Below, in pieces: positions 1 through 5,053 of a stretch of DNA of 5,832 nucleotides (positions within the stretch are counted from its first letter, which is position 1; every line of letters begins with the position of its first letter). Source of the stretch: Candidatus Thiomargarita nelsonii. GTDB lineage: Bacteria; Pseudomonadota; Gammaproteobacteria; Beggiatoales; Beggiatoaceae. The stretch spans positions 1 through 5,832 of the forward strand of contig LUTY01002141.1 of assembly GCA_001640045.1 (NCBI GenBank), in the 5' to 3' direction. Under the pieces are notes generated by a model. That model saw nothing but the letters and a program-made list of their open reading frames with translations, searched no databases and was not told where the DNA came from. Position numbers and translations under genes: made by a program.

Positions 1-186
1 GGAATCAATGAGATTAGCAACTGGTTATATCAAAGCTTGGCTAGTTCATCGTGTTCGACATGTCGTTGGATAAATGGGACACACTCTGAAATTGACTTTA
101 TGAGCGAGAGCATTGGAGATTTTAAAGCCGGTGTCCACCACGCTTTTGGTTTCATACACCTGGTTTTTTTTGGAATTTTTGATATA

Positions 187-192
187 GGAGGG
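187..192 (+). promoter_or_regulatory. Shine-Dalgarno site for the GTG start at 197
   Basis: GGAGGG lies 4 bases before a GTG codon at 197. This strong match selects GTG 197 as the start of the frameshifted secreted-protein gene. The TTG codons at 231 and 460, which begin the two separate open stretches downstream, have no comparable site. I see no convincing -35/-10 pair in the 196 bases upstream. Confidence 0.6.
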
Positions 193-196
193 AAAA

Positions 197-1065
197 GTGA
201 GAGTACTGAGATTAAACAACAAGCATCGTTTTGCTATGGCTAACGATGGTGATACCTGCACTAGCAGCAGAATGGTCATTTGATGAAATGATTGGGGAAG
301 TTGAGAGTAAACTGCCTTTGCTTGAGAAACAGGCTCAAGTGATTGTGAAAATGCTCAATTCGGAAAAGCATCGGCAACAGATCGAAGCTGATCTTGCCAA
401 GTCTTGTAGCAAGGAACTATTGGGTACTAACACCTATCTTTACCGCGTTCTGAAAAAACTTGGTATGCCGCTTGAAGAGAATTAATGCGGGAAAAATTTT
501 TAAGGGACAACCACGTAACTATTATGGTGGTCTTGAATGGTTTTTTTTGCTTGATCTGTCTACTGGCTACACATCATATTATAAGAATCCCATTTATAAG
601 GATGCGGGTTTTCTAGATGAATCAAAGGCCCAACGACTAGTCAATGTGGCTAATCGTTTGATGAAGAGTCAGAAGACTGTGATGGTTGCCAAGCAAAAAC
701 TTTCCAAGAATGACTGTGTTGTTAAGAAAGCGAGCTTTTCTTACGGGAAGGCGCCATCATTATTATCAAATAACAAAGGAACAGAGGTTTATGATTTTCT
801 GTTTAACGCCACCAGGAACACTGTTTATACGAAGGGTGAATTTTTTAAGAAATTTAAGCTTGTGGGTGGTCGATACCCATCCAAACAAGAAAAATACCCG
901 ACTATCTACCTCGAATATCTTATATCATTGGCTTCTTATCTGGAAGAGGCTGGTATTGGAAAGAAGGAAGATGTTGAAATAATTGACTGGGCTCAGGTAC
1001 GTAAAAATCTAAAGGGTATTTTAGCCCAGAAAACTGAAATATTGGAAATCGATGATCTTTTGTGA
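197..1065 (+). pseudogene. Frameshifted secreted protein of unknown function
   Basis: I do not recognise the family. From GTG 197 the reading begins MRVLRLNNKHR. Removing one T from the TTTT run at 229-232 joins it to LLWLTMVIPALAAEW in the next frame. That makes a textbook signal peptide: basic n-region, hydrophobic core, and ALA|A cleavage around residues 22-24. A second +1 shift near 478-482 joins ...KKLGMPLEE to INAGKIFKGQPRNYYGG and the frame then runs to TGA at 1063. The corrected protein is about 288 aa, rich in Lys, Tyr and Leu, and helical in its first third (EVESKLPLLEKQ). It has no cysteine-rich, enzymatic or membrane motif that I can name. Location should be periplasmic or secreted. 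Uncorrected, it appears as two overlapping ORFs, 231-485 and 460-1065. The frameshifts could be real decay or sequencing error; at least the first is in a homopolymer. Confidence 0.6.
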
Positions 1066-1085
1066 GAGGCGTCCATTGGATAAGT

Positions 1086-1174
1086 TCGTAGATTGGGGTT
1101 TTTTATTCCCCCCCAACATTTGGGAGCGATTAATCTTTGAATGTTGGAGTTCGTGCATTCACGGAAATCTACGA
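1086..1174. repeat. Palindromic repeat, family GTAGGTTGG, copy 1
   Basis: The outer arms TCGTAGATT (1086-1094) and AATCTACGA (1166-1174) are perfect inverted repeats. Inside, CCAACATT (1113-1120) pairs with AATGTTGG (1140-1147), and GGGG/CCCC at 1095-1114 can form a further hairpin around TTTTTTATT, so the whole unit can fold into a multi-armed structure. The 11-mer GTTGGAGTTCG at 1143-1153 occurs again, on the other strand, in the hairpin at 4921-4956, which ties the two into one repeat family. It sits just after the stop of the upstream gene, as such intergenic palindromes usually do. It encodes nothing. Confidence 0.55.
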
Positions 1175-1263
1175 GCTACGATCAAATCACCGATGTCTTG
1201 AACGTTTTTACACCGGATATGAGGCTCACGAATGATGGTTGTATATTCCACTAAAAAGCCCGC

Positions 1264-1288
1264 GTAGGTTGGGGTTCAATGAAGCTTC
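1264..1288. repeat. Half copy of the GTAGGTTGG repeat
   Basis: GTAGGTTGGGGTTC (1264-1277) differs by one base from the left arm of the 4921-4956 element read on its minus strand. The closing arm is missing. It is followed by the 8-bp palindrome GAAGCTTC (1281-1288). It is probably a truncated or decayed member of the same family. The 1175-1263 stretch before it shows no coding or structural signal that I can support. Confidence 0.35.
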
Positions 1289-1311
1289 CATACCCTCTTG
1301 GACAAAAGCTT

Positions 1312-1369
1312 TTCTAACCCCCTCAATGGTGGCGCAACTCATTTGGAGAGTCTCACTAATTTGTTGGTC
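1312..1369 (+). other. Weak attC-like site (site A)
   Basis: TTCTAAC (1312-1318) resembles the attC R'' box (RYYYAAC), followed by CCTCAATGGTGGC, which resembles an attC L'' arm. GTTGGTC (1363-1369) is in the position of the R' box (GTTRRRY). The 58-nt length matches sites B and C. The inner L arms do not pair convincingly, so this is a low-confidence call that rests mainly on similarity to site C (TAACC..CC.CTCAA.GGTG) and on spacing. Confidence 0.2.
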
Positions 1370-1387
1370 AGACCATGCGGTTTGACC
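1366..1387 (+). other. Strong hairpin overlapping a terminator arm
   Basis: GGTCAGACC (1366-1374) pairs with GGTTTGACC (1379-1387) around the tetraloop ATGC, as nine pairs including one G-U. Its 3' arm contains TTGAC (1382-1386), which is also the 5' base of the terminator-like stem 1382-1424. The two folds compete for the same bases, as in attenuators. Function is inferred only. Confidence 0.4.
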
Positions 1388-1431
1388 ACAGCTCGGCATT
1401 TAATAAAATGCGAGCATGAGTCAATTTTTTT
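1382..1431 (+). terminator. Rho-independent terminator-like hairpin
   Basis: TTGAC (1382-1386) pairs with GTCAA (1420-1424). Across a 4x4 internal loop, GCTCG-G-CATTT (1391-1401) pairs with AAATGCGAGC (1406-1415) around loop AATA, with one bulged G. Seven T residues (1425-1431) follow at once. This is the form of an intrinsic terminator on the + strand. It would stop read-through into the small membrane-protein gene at 1534, or act as an attenuator together with the overlapping hairpin 1366-1387. Confidence 0.5.
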
Positions 1432-1433
1432 GC

Positions 1434-1490
1434 GGCTAACCTTTGAGGCTGACACACATCAACTCGCGCCGCTCAAGGCTATTGTTAGCA
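1434..1490 (+). other. attC-like integron recombination site (site B)
   Basis: GCTAAC (1435-1440) and GTTAGC (1484-1489) are perfect inverted repeats in the place of the R'' and R' boxes. Inside them CCTTTGAG (1440-1447) pairs with CTCAAGG (1472-1478), leaving one extra unpaired base in the left arm, as attC sites have an extrahelical base in L''. The length, about 55 nt, fits a short attC. It lies 44 bases before the start of the 1534 gene, as expected for a cassette boundary. The R boxes fit the RYYYAAC/GTTRRRY consensus only partly. Confidence 0.45.
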
Positions 1491-1533
1491 CTTCAACCAG
1501 CACAGTATCGTCGGCGAGAGGATTTATTGGACT

Positions 1534-1905
1534 ATGAAACAGGCACCTAGCGAAACACTACTCCTACGAGTGATTATCATCCTTTTTTGGGTAATCGCCG
1601 CCATCGCTTGGTGGGCAACTCTTTGGCACGTCGAGGCATTCGCGAGTTTTGGGGCTGAGCTGCCACTCTCAACGACGCTGGTAAGAGATGGGGCAAAAAT
1701 GGGGGTTCCCTTTGCGTTTGCAGGGCTTTTCTCAGCGGTGACTTTCTACGCAATGTTTCGGCACCGTCATCGTGCGCTATTGATATCTGTCTGGTTGCTC
1801 TGCATTGCAATCGCTCTCTCACTGGTCGTGATGGTCGGCATAACCGCGCCGATAACGAGGCCTTGTGGGGAGATCGTACCAGGATGGCCAGCCGGGTTGA
1901 GTTAA
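1534..1905 (+). CDS. Small integral membrane protein, possible cassette gene
   Basis: This is a 123-aa protein of unknown function. Three hydrophobic segments are visible at about residues 11-31 (IIILFWVIAAIAWWATL), 57-75 and 81-104, with the basic cluster RHRHR (76-80) between the second and third. It should be an inner-membrane protein. The short C-terminal tail is rich in Pro and Gly. The ATG at 1534 has AGAGGA at 1517-1522, 11 bases upstream, a weak but acceptable ribosome site. It begins 44 bases after attC-like site B and ends 19 bases before attC-like site C, in the same orientation as the next membrane-protein gene; this is the layout of an integron cassette. I cannot assign a family. 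The antisense open frame at 1577-1951 is arginine-rich, has no start signal I can see, and is taken as a shadow. Confidence 0.65.
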   Translation: MKQAPSETLLLRVIIILFWVIAAIAWWATLWHVEAFASFGAELPLSTTLVRDGAKMGVPFAFAGLFSAVTFYAMFRHRHRALLISVWLLCIAIALSLVVMVGITAPITRPCGEIVPGWPAGLS

Positions 1906-1924
1906 TTGGAGAAAGGCTCAAGCA

Positions 1925-1978
1925 CTTTAACCACCCGCTCAACGGTGACACTCATGAAGATGTGGACATGCGTTAGCG
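1925..1978 (+). other. Weak attC-like site (site C)
   Basis: CTTTAAC (1925-1931) and GTTAGCG (1972-1978) stand at the R'' and R' positions. CCACCCGCTCAACGGTGAC is close to the usual left half of attC sites, and the R' core GTTAGC is the same as in site B. The total length of 54 nt also agrees with site B. The right inner arm (GTGGACATGC) does not pair with the left, so the site is degenerate or wrong. It separates the two membrane-protein genes. Confidence 0.25.
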
Positions 1979-1997
1979 GAAACATTAGGCAAACAAT

Positions 1998-2002
1998 AGG
2001 AG
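1998..2002 (+). promoter_or_regulatory. Shine-Dalgarno site for the gene at 2009
   Basis: AGGAG lies 6 bases before ATG 2009 and supports that start. The 10-mer GGAGAAAGGC that contains it (1999-2008) also occurs at 1908-1917, just after the stop of the previous gene. Confidence 0.6.
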
Positions 2003-2008
2003 AAAGGC

Positions 2009-2521
2009 ATGGAAGAAACTGTTGTCGTAGAAAACGAGCGACGCTCAACTTTTGTCACTGTGCTCGCTTGGGTATTTATCGTTTTTAGTGGTTTTGGAAC
2101 CTTTGTCGTATTGATGCAAAACATAATGTTTTTCATTTTTTTCCAGAGACAGAGAGAAGAACTGAATCCAGCTTTCGCAGCTTTCGATGTGCCATTGTTC
2201 TTCTTTCCCTTTGTTCTTCTTCTGGCCTTATCTACATTCATTTCGGCAATCGGGCTTTTGAAGAGAAAGAATTGGGCGCGAATTGTATTCATAGTTATTA
2301 TGTCGCTTATAATCTTATGGAATTTGTTCGGACTCGGATTGCAGTTTGTACTGATTGATTCATCAATGATACCGGCAGGAGGGCAAGAACTGTCTGAATT
2401 CCAAACAATGATCTATGTCATACGGGCGTTCACATTTGTACTTGTAGCGATAATTGTGGTATTGTTTGCTTGGATAATACGTAAGCTTGTGTCAAGTGAA
2501 ATACGGTCAGAGTTTACCTAA
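2009..2521 (+). CDS. Four-helix integral membrane protein, possible cassette gene
   Basis: This is a 170-aa protein. A charged N-terminus (MEETVVVENERR) is followed by hydrophobic segments at about 14-45, 63-84, 91-114 and 133-157, so probably four membrane helices. The motif GLLKRKNWAR (82-91) in the cytoplasmic turn before the third helix is a pattern seen in many small uncharacterised bacterial membrane proteins. No catalytic or transport motif is visible and function is unknown. The start is well supported by AGGAG at 1998. The stop codon TAA lies inside ACCTAAC (2516-2522), a perfect RYYYAAC box, as often at the end of an integron cassette gene. No matching GTTRRRY box follows within about 150 bases, so any attC there is truncated. 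The antisense open frame 1939-2292 is a shadow. Confidence 0.75.
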   Translation: MEETVVVENERRSTFVTVLAWVFIVFSGFGTFVVLMQNIMFFIFFQRQREELNPAFAAFDVPLFFFPFVLLLALSTFISAIGLLKRKNWARIVFIVIMSLIILWNLFGLGLQFVLIDSSMIPAGGQELSEFQTMIYVIRAFTFVLVAIIVVLFAWIIRKLVSSEIRSEFT

Positions 2522-2614
2522 CCACAGGTATTACGAGTGTGACCGCGATTTTATGTACTTCATTGATAAACCCTTTTTGATTAATCTCGATGTTCAAATT
2601 AGAGTTTTCTAATA

Positions 2615-2803
2615 TTATAGCCATCCAAAGCTCCGTTCGACGATCCATCTCTTGGGAATCACTTCAAAAGTATGAAGTTCAGATAGCAATGCAACTTCAA
2701 CTTCAGAACCAATAAGTTTATTAATAGAATTAGCAAACTCTTCACCTGTATAAGCACCATCAACTAAAACCTTAGCTTCTATGGAAAAAACGATGAAGAA
2801 TTT
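2615..2803 (-). pseudogene. IS5-family transposase C-terminal remnant
   Basis: Read on the minus strand the 62-codon open frame includes KVLVDGAYTGEEF, then EVALLSELHTFEVIPKRW and IVERSFGWL before a stop. This matches the end of IS5-family DDE transposases: the second catalytic Asp in the (D)xGY-like VDGAYTG, and the catalytic Glu in W-x-V-E-R-x-F-x-W-L. The N-terminal two thirds, including the first Asp, are absent. The usual residues after FxWL are lost by a stop; a +1 frame reads YNIRKL just beyond, so a frameshift is likely. No terminal inverted repeat is visible. It is a dead fragment whose upstream edge abuts the proS fragment at about 2804-2808. The 2523-2614 stretch contains no other recognisable gene. 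Confidence 0.75.
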
Positions 2804-2807
2804 TTAA

Positions 2808-3014
2808 TTCCTTCTATCGCTGTTTGATGATCGCAGAGAACGCCCTGGGGTGTTTGCTGATGCTGAATTGATGGGGATTCCACACCGTTTAGTGCTTGGA
2901 GAGCGCGGATTGGATAAGGGAGAGATCGAGTATAAAGGGCGCTGCGATAAAAAGGCTCAGTATGTGCCGTTGGATAGTGTGATTGAATTTATTGAGGATA
3001 AGTTGCAAGCCTAA
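2808..3014 (+). pseudogene. proS: 3' end of prolyl-tRNA synthetase gene (proS fragment)
   Basis: The frame entered after a stop at 2805-2807 reads [17 protein letters not shown], then [25 protein letters not shown], and ends ...[11 protein letters not shown] at TAA 3012. It aligns with the C-terminus of bacterial-type (E. coli-like) ProRS, where DDRxERPGV, MELIGIPH and VLGxR are conserved in the anticodon-binding domain. Only about 67 of the usual ~570 residues are present. There is no start codon or ribosome site, so it is a gene fragment. The family normally has an extra residue in GV(M/K)FAD; here it reads GVFAD, suggesting a one-codon loss. The left edge coincides with the IS5 remnant, so a transposon-related rearrangement probably cut the gene. 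A complete proS must exist elsewhere in the genome because the enzyme is essential. Confidence 0.85.
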
Positions 3015-3040
3015 GTCAATGCCATATCGTGCCGGTATAG

Positions 3041-3141
3041 AGTACAACGGATTGGCGGAAAAAACGGATTAGTAGCAGCCTTAGATATGTTTAATTTAAT
3101 AGCATTGAGCCAATCCGTTTGCACCGTTAATCCGTTGTACT
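3041..3141. repeat. Long imperfect palindrome (MITE/REP-like)
   Basis: AGTACAACGGATT (3041-3053) and AATCCGTTGTACT (3129-3141) are perfect 13-bp inverted repeats. Further in, AAACGGATTAG (3062-3072) pairs with CCAATCCGTTT (3110-3120) with one G-T-type mismatch, so each arm is about 32 bp and itself contains two copies of ACGGATT. The AT-rich centre is about 37 bp. It starts 27 bases after the proS stop. No transposase is encoded, so it could be a miniature element or a REP-like palindrome. An open frame antisense to it (3011-3196) is read through the repeat and is not considered a gene. Confidence 0.65.
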
Positions 3142-3199
3142 TGATTTTCGGGCAAAGTTCGATTCCAATAGTGTTTACGAAAAAATGTTCAATCATAAA

Positions 3200-4513
3200 C
3201 TATGTATTTCTTATTAAATCCTGACTAAACCTCCGAACAAAAACATCTGTTTGGCAAGAAATACCGCTCGCCTCAAAGACAATTTGATCCAACGCATCAA
3301 TAATTGGAGCGAGGATCGTTCGACGGTTTTGTTTGACAGATTCATAAGCCTGATAAGCGATTTTAGCCAATGACGCTTTTTCTGAACTGGAAAAATCAAT
3401 AAGCGGAATCCATAACCACTGGTAATCATATTAGTTCTAATCAATATCCCCCTAACAAAATAAGTCACCAATCGGCTATTCAAATAACCCACCCTATATC
3501 ATTAACATCGCAGATAATATTAGCATTCACCCCATACGTGACTTGAGGCGGCAGAAGCCGAAAAAGGGATTCCCATAGATGAACAAGTGATACCGGGCTT
3601 GTACAAAAACGCCTCGCACTATGAAATTTTTGTCATTTTCCGAGCCAAAAAATCGTCTGGCAAATAACCATCAGGTGCCGTGTAAAACTTTCTTGAACCC
3701 GGGTTTTTATAGAAGGGTACGCCCGGTTCCTTGACAAGATACTTGCCATCATTGCCAGTAGAAATGCCAGTGATACAATTAAATGAATCACCAAGGCGAG
3801 GAGATTTCAATAACCGCCGAATATCGTTTGGTACACCAATAAGAAATTCAGAAAAATCAGACTTACCATTTAACGTGATTTCATCGAGACTGTTCTGGCT
3901 AAAATCCCTTTTTGACAAAAGATTTTTGAAAGCCTCAATATTACGAACTCTATTACCAATTTTAACGCTTTTTTGATACTGCTTGCCTTTTTGTAGAATA
4001 ATGATACAGGTTCTGACATCGGCTTGTTGTTGCCGAAAAAGATCAATAGGGCATAACAAAATGTGATGAATTGAAGTTTCTTTAAGGATTTGTCGCCGCA
4101 ACGGAGCATGAGCCTGTTTTGAGAGCCGGCTTGTTTTTTTGAATATAATCGACTTCATGACAATTATAGGGCGGATTTGCAATATAATAATCATAATCAA
4201 GGCTATTATTAAAAAGACTCCCATCTTTAACCGAGGCGTAATATTCCAGAAAATCTTTTTGCTCGAATGATGCGAGCTTATGACAACCAAAATCAAAAAT
4301 ATCAATACCATAAACGTCTTTTCCAGCCTCGGCAAAATATCTCAGCAATTCTTCTTTGCCCAAGCAAGGATCAAAAACCTTTTTTCCAGTAGGTTTTATT
4401 CTCAGCATTTCTTCTGTCAGAAAACGAGCGATAAAATCAGGGGTTGAATAATAACCACTTTCACGACGATCATGACCTTTGGAAGTTAATATTATTTTTG
4501 AATGTCTAGCCAT
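3200..4513 (-). pseudogene. N6-adenine DNA methyltransferase, decayed
   Basis: From ATG 4513 the N-terminus reads ESGYYSTPDFIARFLTEEML (motif X-like), VFDPCLGKEELLRYF (motif I, FDPCxGxG-like; the last Gly is changed) and ANPPYNCHE (motif IV catalytic NPPY, residues 113-116). A one-base shift in the A7 run (T7 at 4134-4140 on +) moves to the frame SRLSKQAHAPLRRQILKE...DVRTCIIILQKGK...EFLIGVPNDIRRLL...GISTGNDGKYL...PFYKNPGSRKFYT, ending in TAG at 3619-3621. Coding sense continues past that stop (CEAFLYKPGITCSSMGIPFS). After shifts near 3555, 3493 and 3404 it continues as LPPQVTYGVNANIICD, then GYLNSRLVTYFVRGIL and LIDFSSSEKASLAKIAYQAY, to TAG 3200. It resembles the Eco57I-like class of gamma-type adenine methyltransferases with a C-terminal target-recognition part. 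The motif V-VI block expected after NPPY is missing. It is surely inactive if the sequence is correct. It starts 30 bases after the stop of a second methyltransferase. Confidence 0.8.
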
Positions 4514-4533
4514 TTCTATACACACATAGTATT

Positions 4534-4560
4534 AAAAAAAAACTCATTGATTATAATGAG
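4534..4560 (-). terminator. Small hairpin plus T-run between the methyltransferase genes
   Basis: On the minus strand CTCATT (4560-4555) pairs with AATGAG (4548-4543) around a six-base loop and is followed by nine T residues (4542-4534). The form is that of an intrinsic terminator, but the stem is only six mostly A-T pairs and it overlaps the last codons of the upstream methyltransferase frame. It may be weak or accidental. Confidence 0.35.
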
Positions 4561-4893
4561 CTAAACGTGAGATAGCAACATTATAAAATTGGGGCTCGAT
4601 TTTCGCACTAAAACATCTACGCCCAAGCCGATAAGACGCAATGGCAGCCGTACAAAGCCCACCGAAAGGCTCCCAAACAACATCATTTTCGTCTGTACAT
4701 AACCTTCATAAGTGGCGATATCACCTGAAAACCCTGATATTCCGTATGGTCCATCTGAAATGATGGCAACTGGAGAAGGCCAATGATTACAAATACTTAA
4801 TGAATAACATTGAAATATATGAATGCCATTGCGCTCATATTCAACGCTAGAAACGACTTCAAGTGGCGCAATTGATTCATCAAAGAGGGACAT
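4544..4893 (-). pseudogene. Beta-class DNA methyltransferase, internally deleted
   Basis: From ATG 4893 the frame reads MSLFDESIAPLEVV, then WPSPVAIISDGPYGISGF and GDIATYEG. SDGPYG (residues 46-51) stands where the catalytic S/D-PP-Y motif IV of beta-class N6/N4 methyltransferases lies. At about 4694-4701 the sense moves to another frame, TDENDVVWEPFGGLCTAAIA (motif I, the AdoMet-binding DPFxGxGT-like segment), SYRLGRRCF and FYNVAISRLAHYNQ, ending at TGA 4544. The order IV then I is that of the beta class. In intact members a target-recognition region of roughly 200 residues separates them; here it is gone, with a frameshift at the joint. Only about 115 residues remain. In the uncorrected frame the ORF runs 4965-4561 and its last ~45 residues are out of frame. 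Starts at 4920 or 4965 are possible but would lie inside or before the palindrome at 4921-4956. It probably formed a restriction-modification operon with the next gene. Confidence 0.75.
4550..4578 (-). promoter_or_regulatory. Sigma70-like promoter for the downstream methyltransferase
   Basis: On the minus strand TTGCTA (4578-4573) and TATAAT (4555-4550) are separated by exactly 17 bases. The -10 is perfect and the -35 matches 4 of 6. Transcription would begin near 4543, about 30 bases before ATG 4513. It lies inside the 3' end of the upstream gene and its -10 overlaps the terminator-like stem. Confidence 0.4.
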
Positions 4894-4920
4894 ACTTTTC
4901 TTTGTCCTGTTAAGTTTCAT

Positions 4921-4956
4921 GTAGGTTTTCGTTCCCGCGAGCGAACTCCAACCTAC
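4921..4956. repeat. Palindromic repeat, family GTAGGTTGG, copy 2
   Basis: GTAGGTT (4921-4927) pairs with AACCTAC (4950-4956). Then TTCGTTC (4928-4934) pairs with GAGCGAA (4939-4945), with one wobble, around the loop CCGC; four bases (CTCC) are unpaired on the right. On the minus strand it starts GTAGGTTGGAGTTCGCTCG, sharing an 11-mer with the repeat at 1086-1174. It lies directly upstream of the methyltransferase gene start at 4893. Confidence 0.65.
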
Positions 4957-4991
4957 ACGAGACACAAAAGTCGTATGAAAAATATTGAAGT

Positions 4992-5027
4992 AAAAAAGCG
5001 CTCAGGCAACACCCTGCCCCCGAAGCG
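4992..5027 (-). terminator. Hairpin and T-run after the DUF1566 gene
   Basis: On the minus strand CGCT (5027-5024) pairs with AGCG (5002-4999), and inside it GGCA (5008-5005 as TGCC) pairs with TGCC (5018-5015 as GGCA), followed after GC by six T residues (4997-4992). The structure is GC-rich and lies about 27 bases beyond the stop of the DUF1566 gene. It may be the gene's terminator. DGR target genes also often carry a hairpin or cruciform just after the variable region, so this may be part of that site. Confidence 0.45.
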
Positions 5028-5053
5028 TCCAAAGAATCAAATCATCAAAGATT

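Noticed and set aside
92..120. TTGACT at 92-97 as a -35 box
   Set aside because: No acceptable -10 hexamer at 16-18 bases downstream.
1..243. Open + frame from the window edge to 243 and antisense frame 46-279
   Set aside because: No ribosome site, no recognisable motif, and both overlap the well-supported GTG 197 start and its signal peptide; likely chance open frames. The 1-186 stretch otherwise shows nothing I can support.
686..982. 98-aa + ORF inside the secreted-protein gene
   Set aside because: Out-of-frame shadow of the longer and more protein-like frame that ends at 1065.
1095..1114. GGGG-TTTTTTATT-CCCC hairpin as a terminator after 1065
   Set aside because: The T-run is inside the loop, not after the stem, so it does not have terminator form; it is better explained as part of the palindromic repeat.
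1298..1537. 79-aa + ORF
   Set aside because: It is read through the attC-like sites and two strong hairpins, starts at TTG without a ribosome site, and has no family likeness.
3011..3196. 61-aa minus ORF
   Set aside because: It mostly translates the palindrome 3041-3141 and shows no start signal or homology.
3731..3976. 81-aa + ORF antisense to the methyltransferase
   Set aside because: The minus-strand frame there carries clear family sequence (GISTGNDGKYL, EFLIGVPNDIRRLL), so this is a shadow; the same holds for the minus frame 3870-4109.
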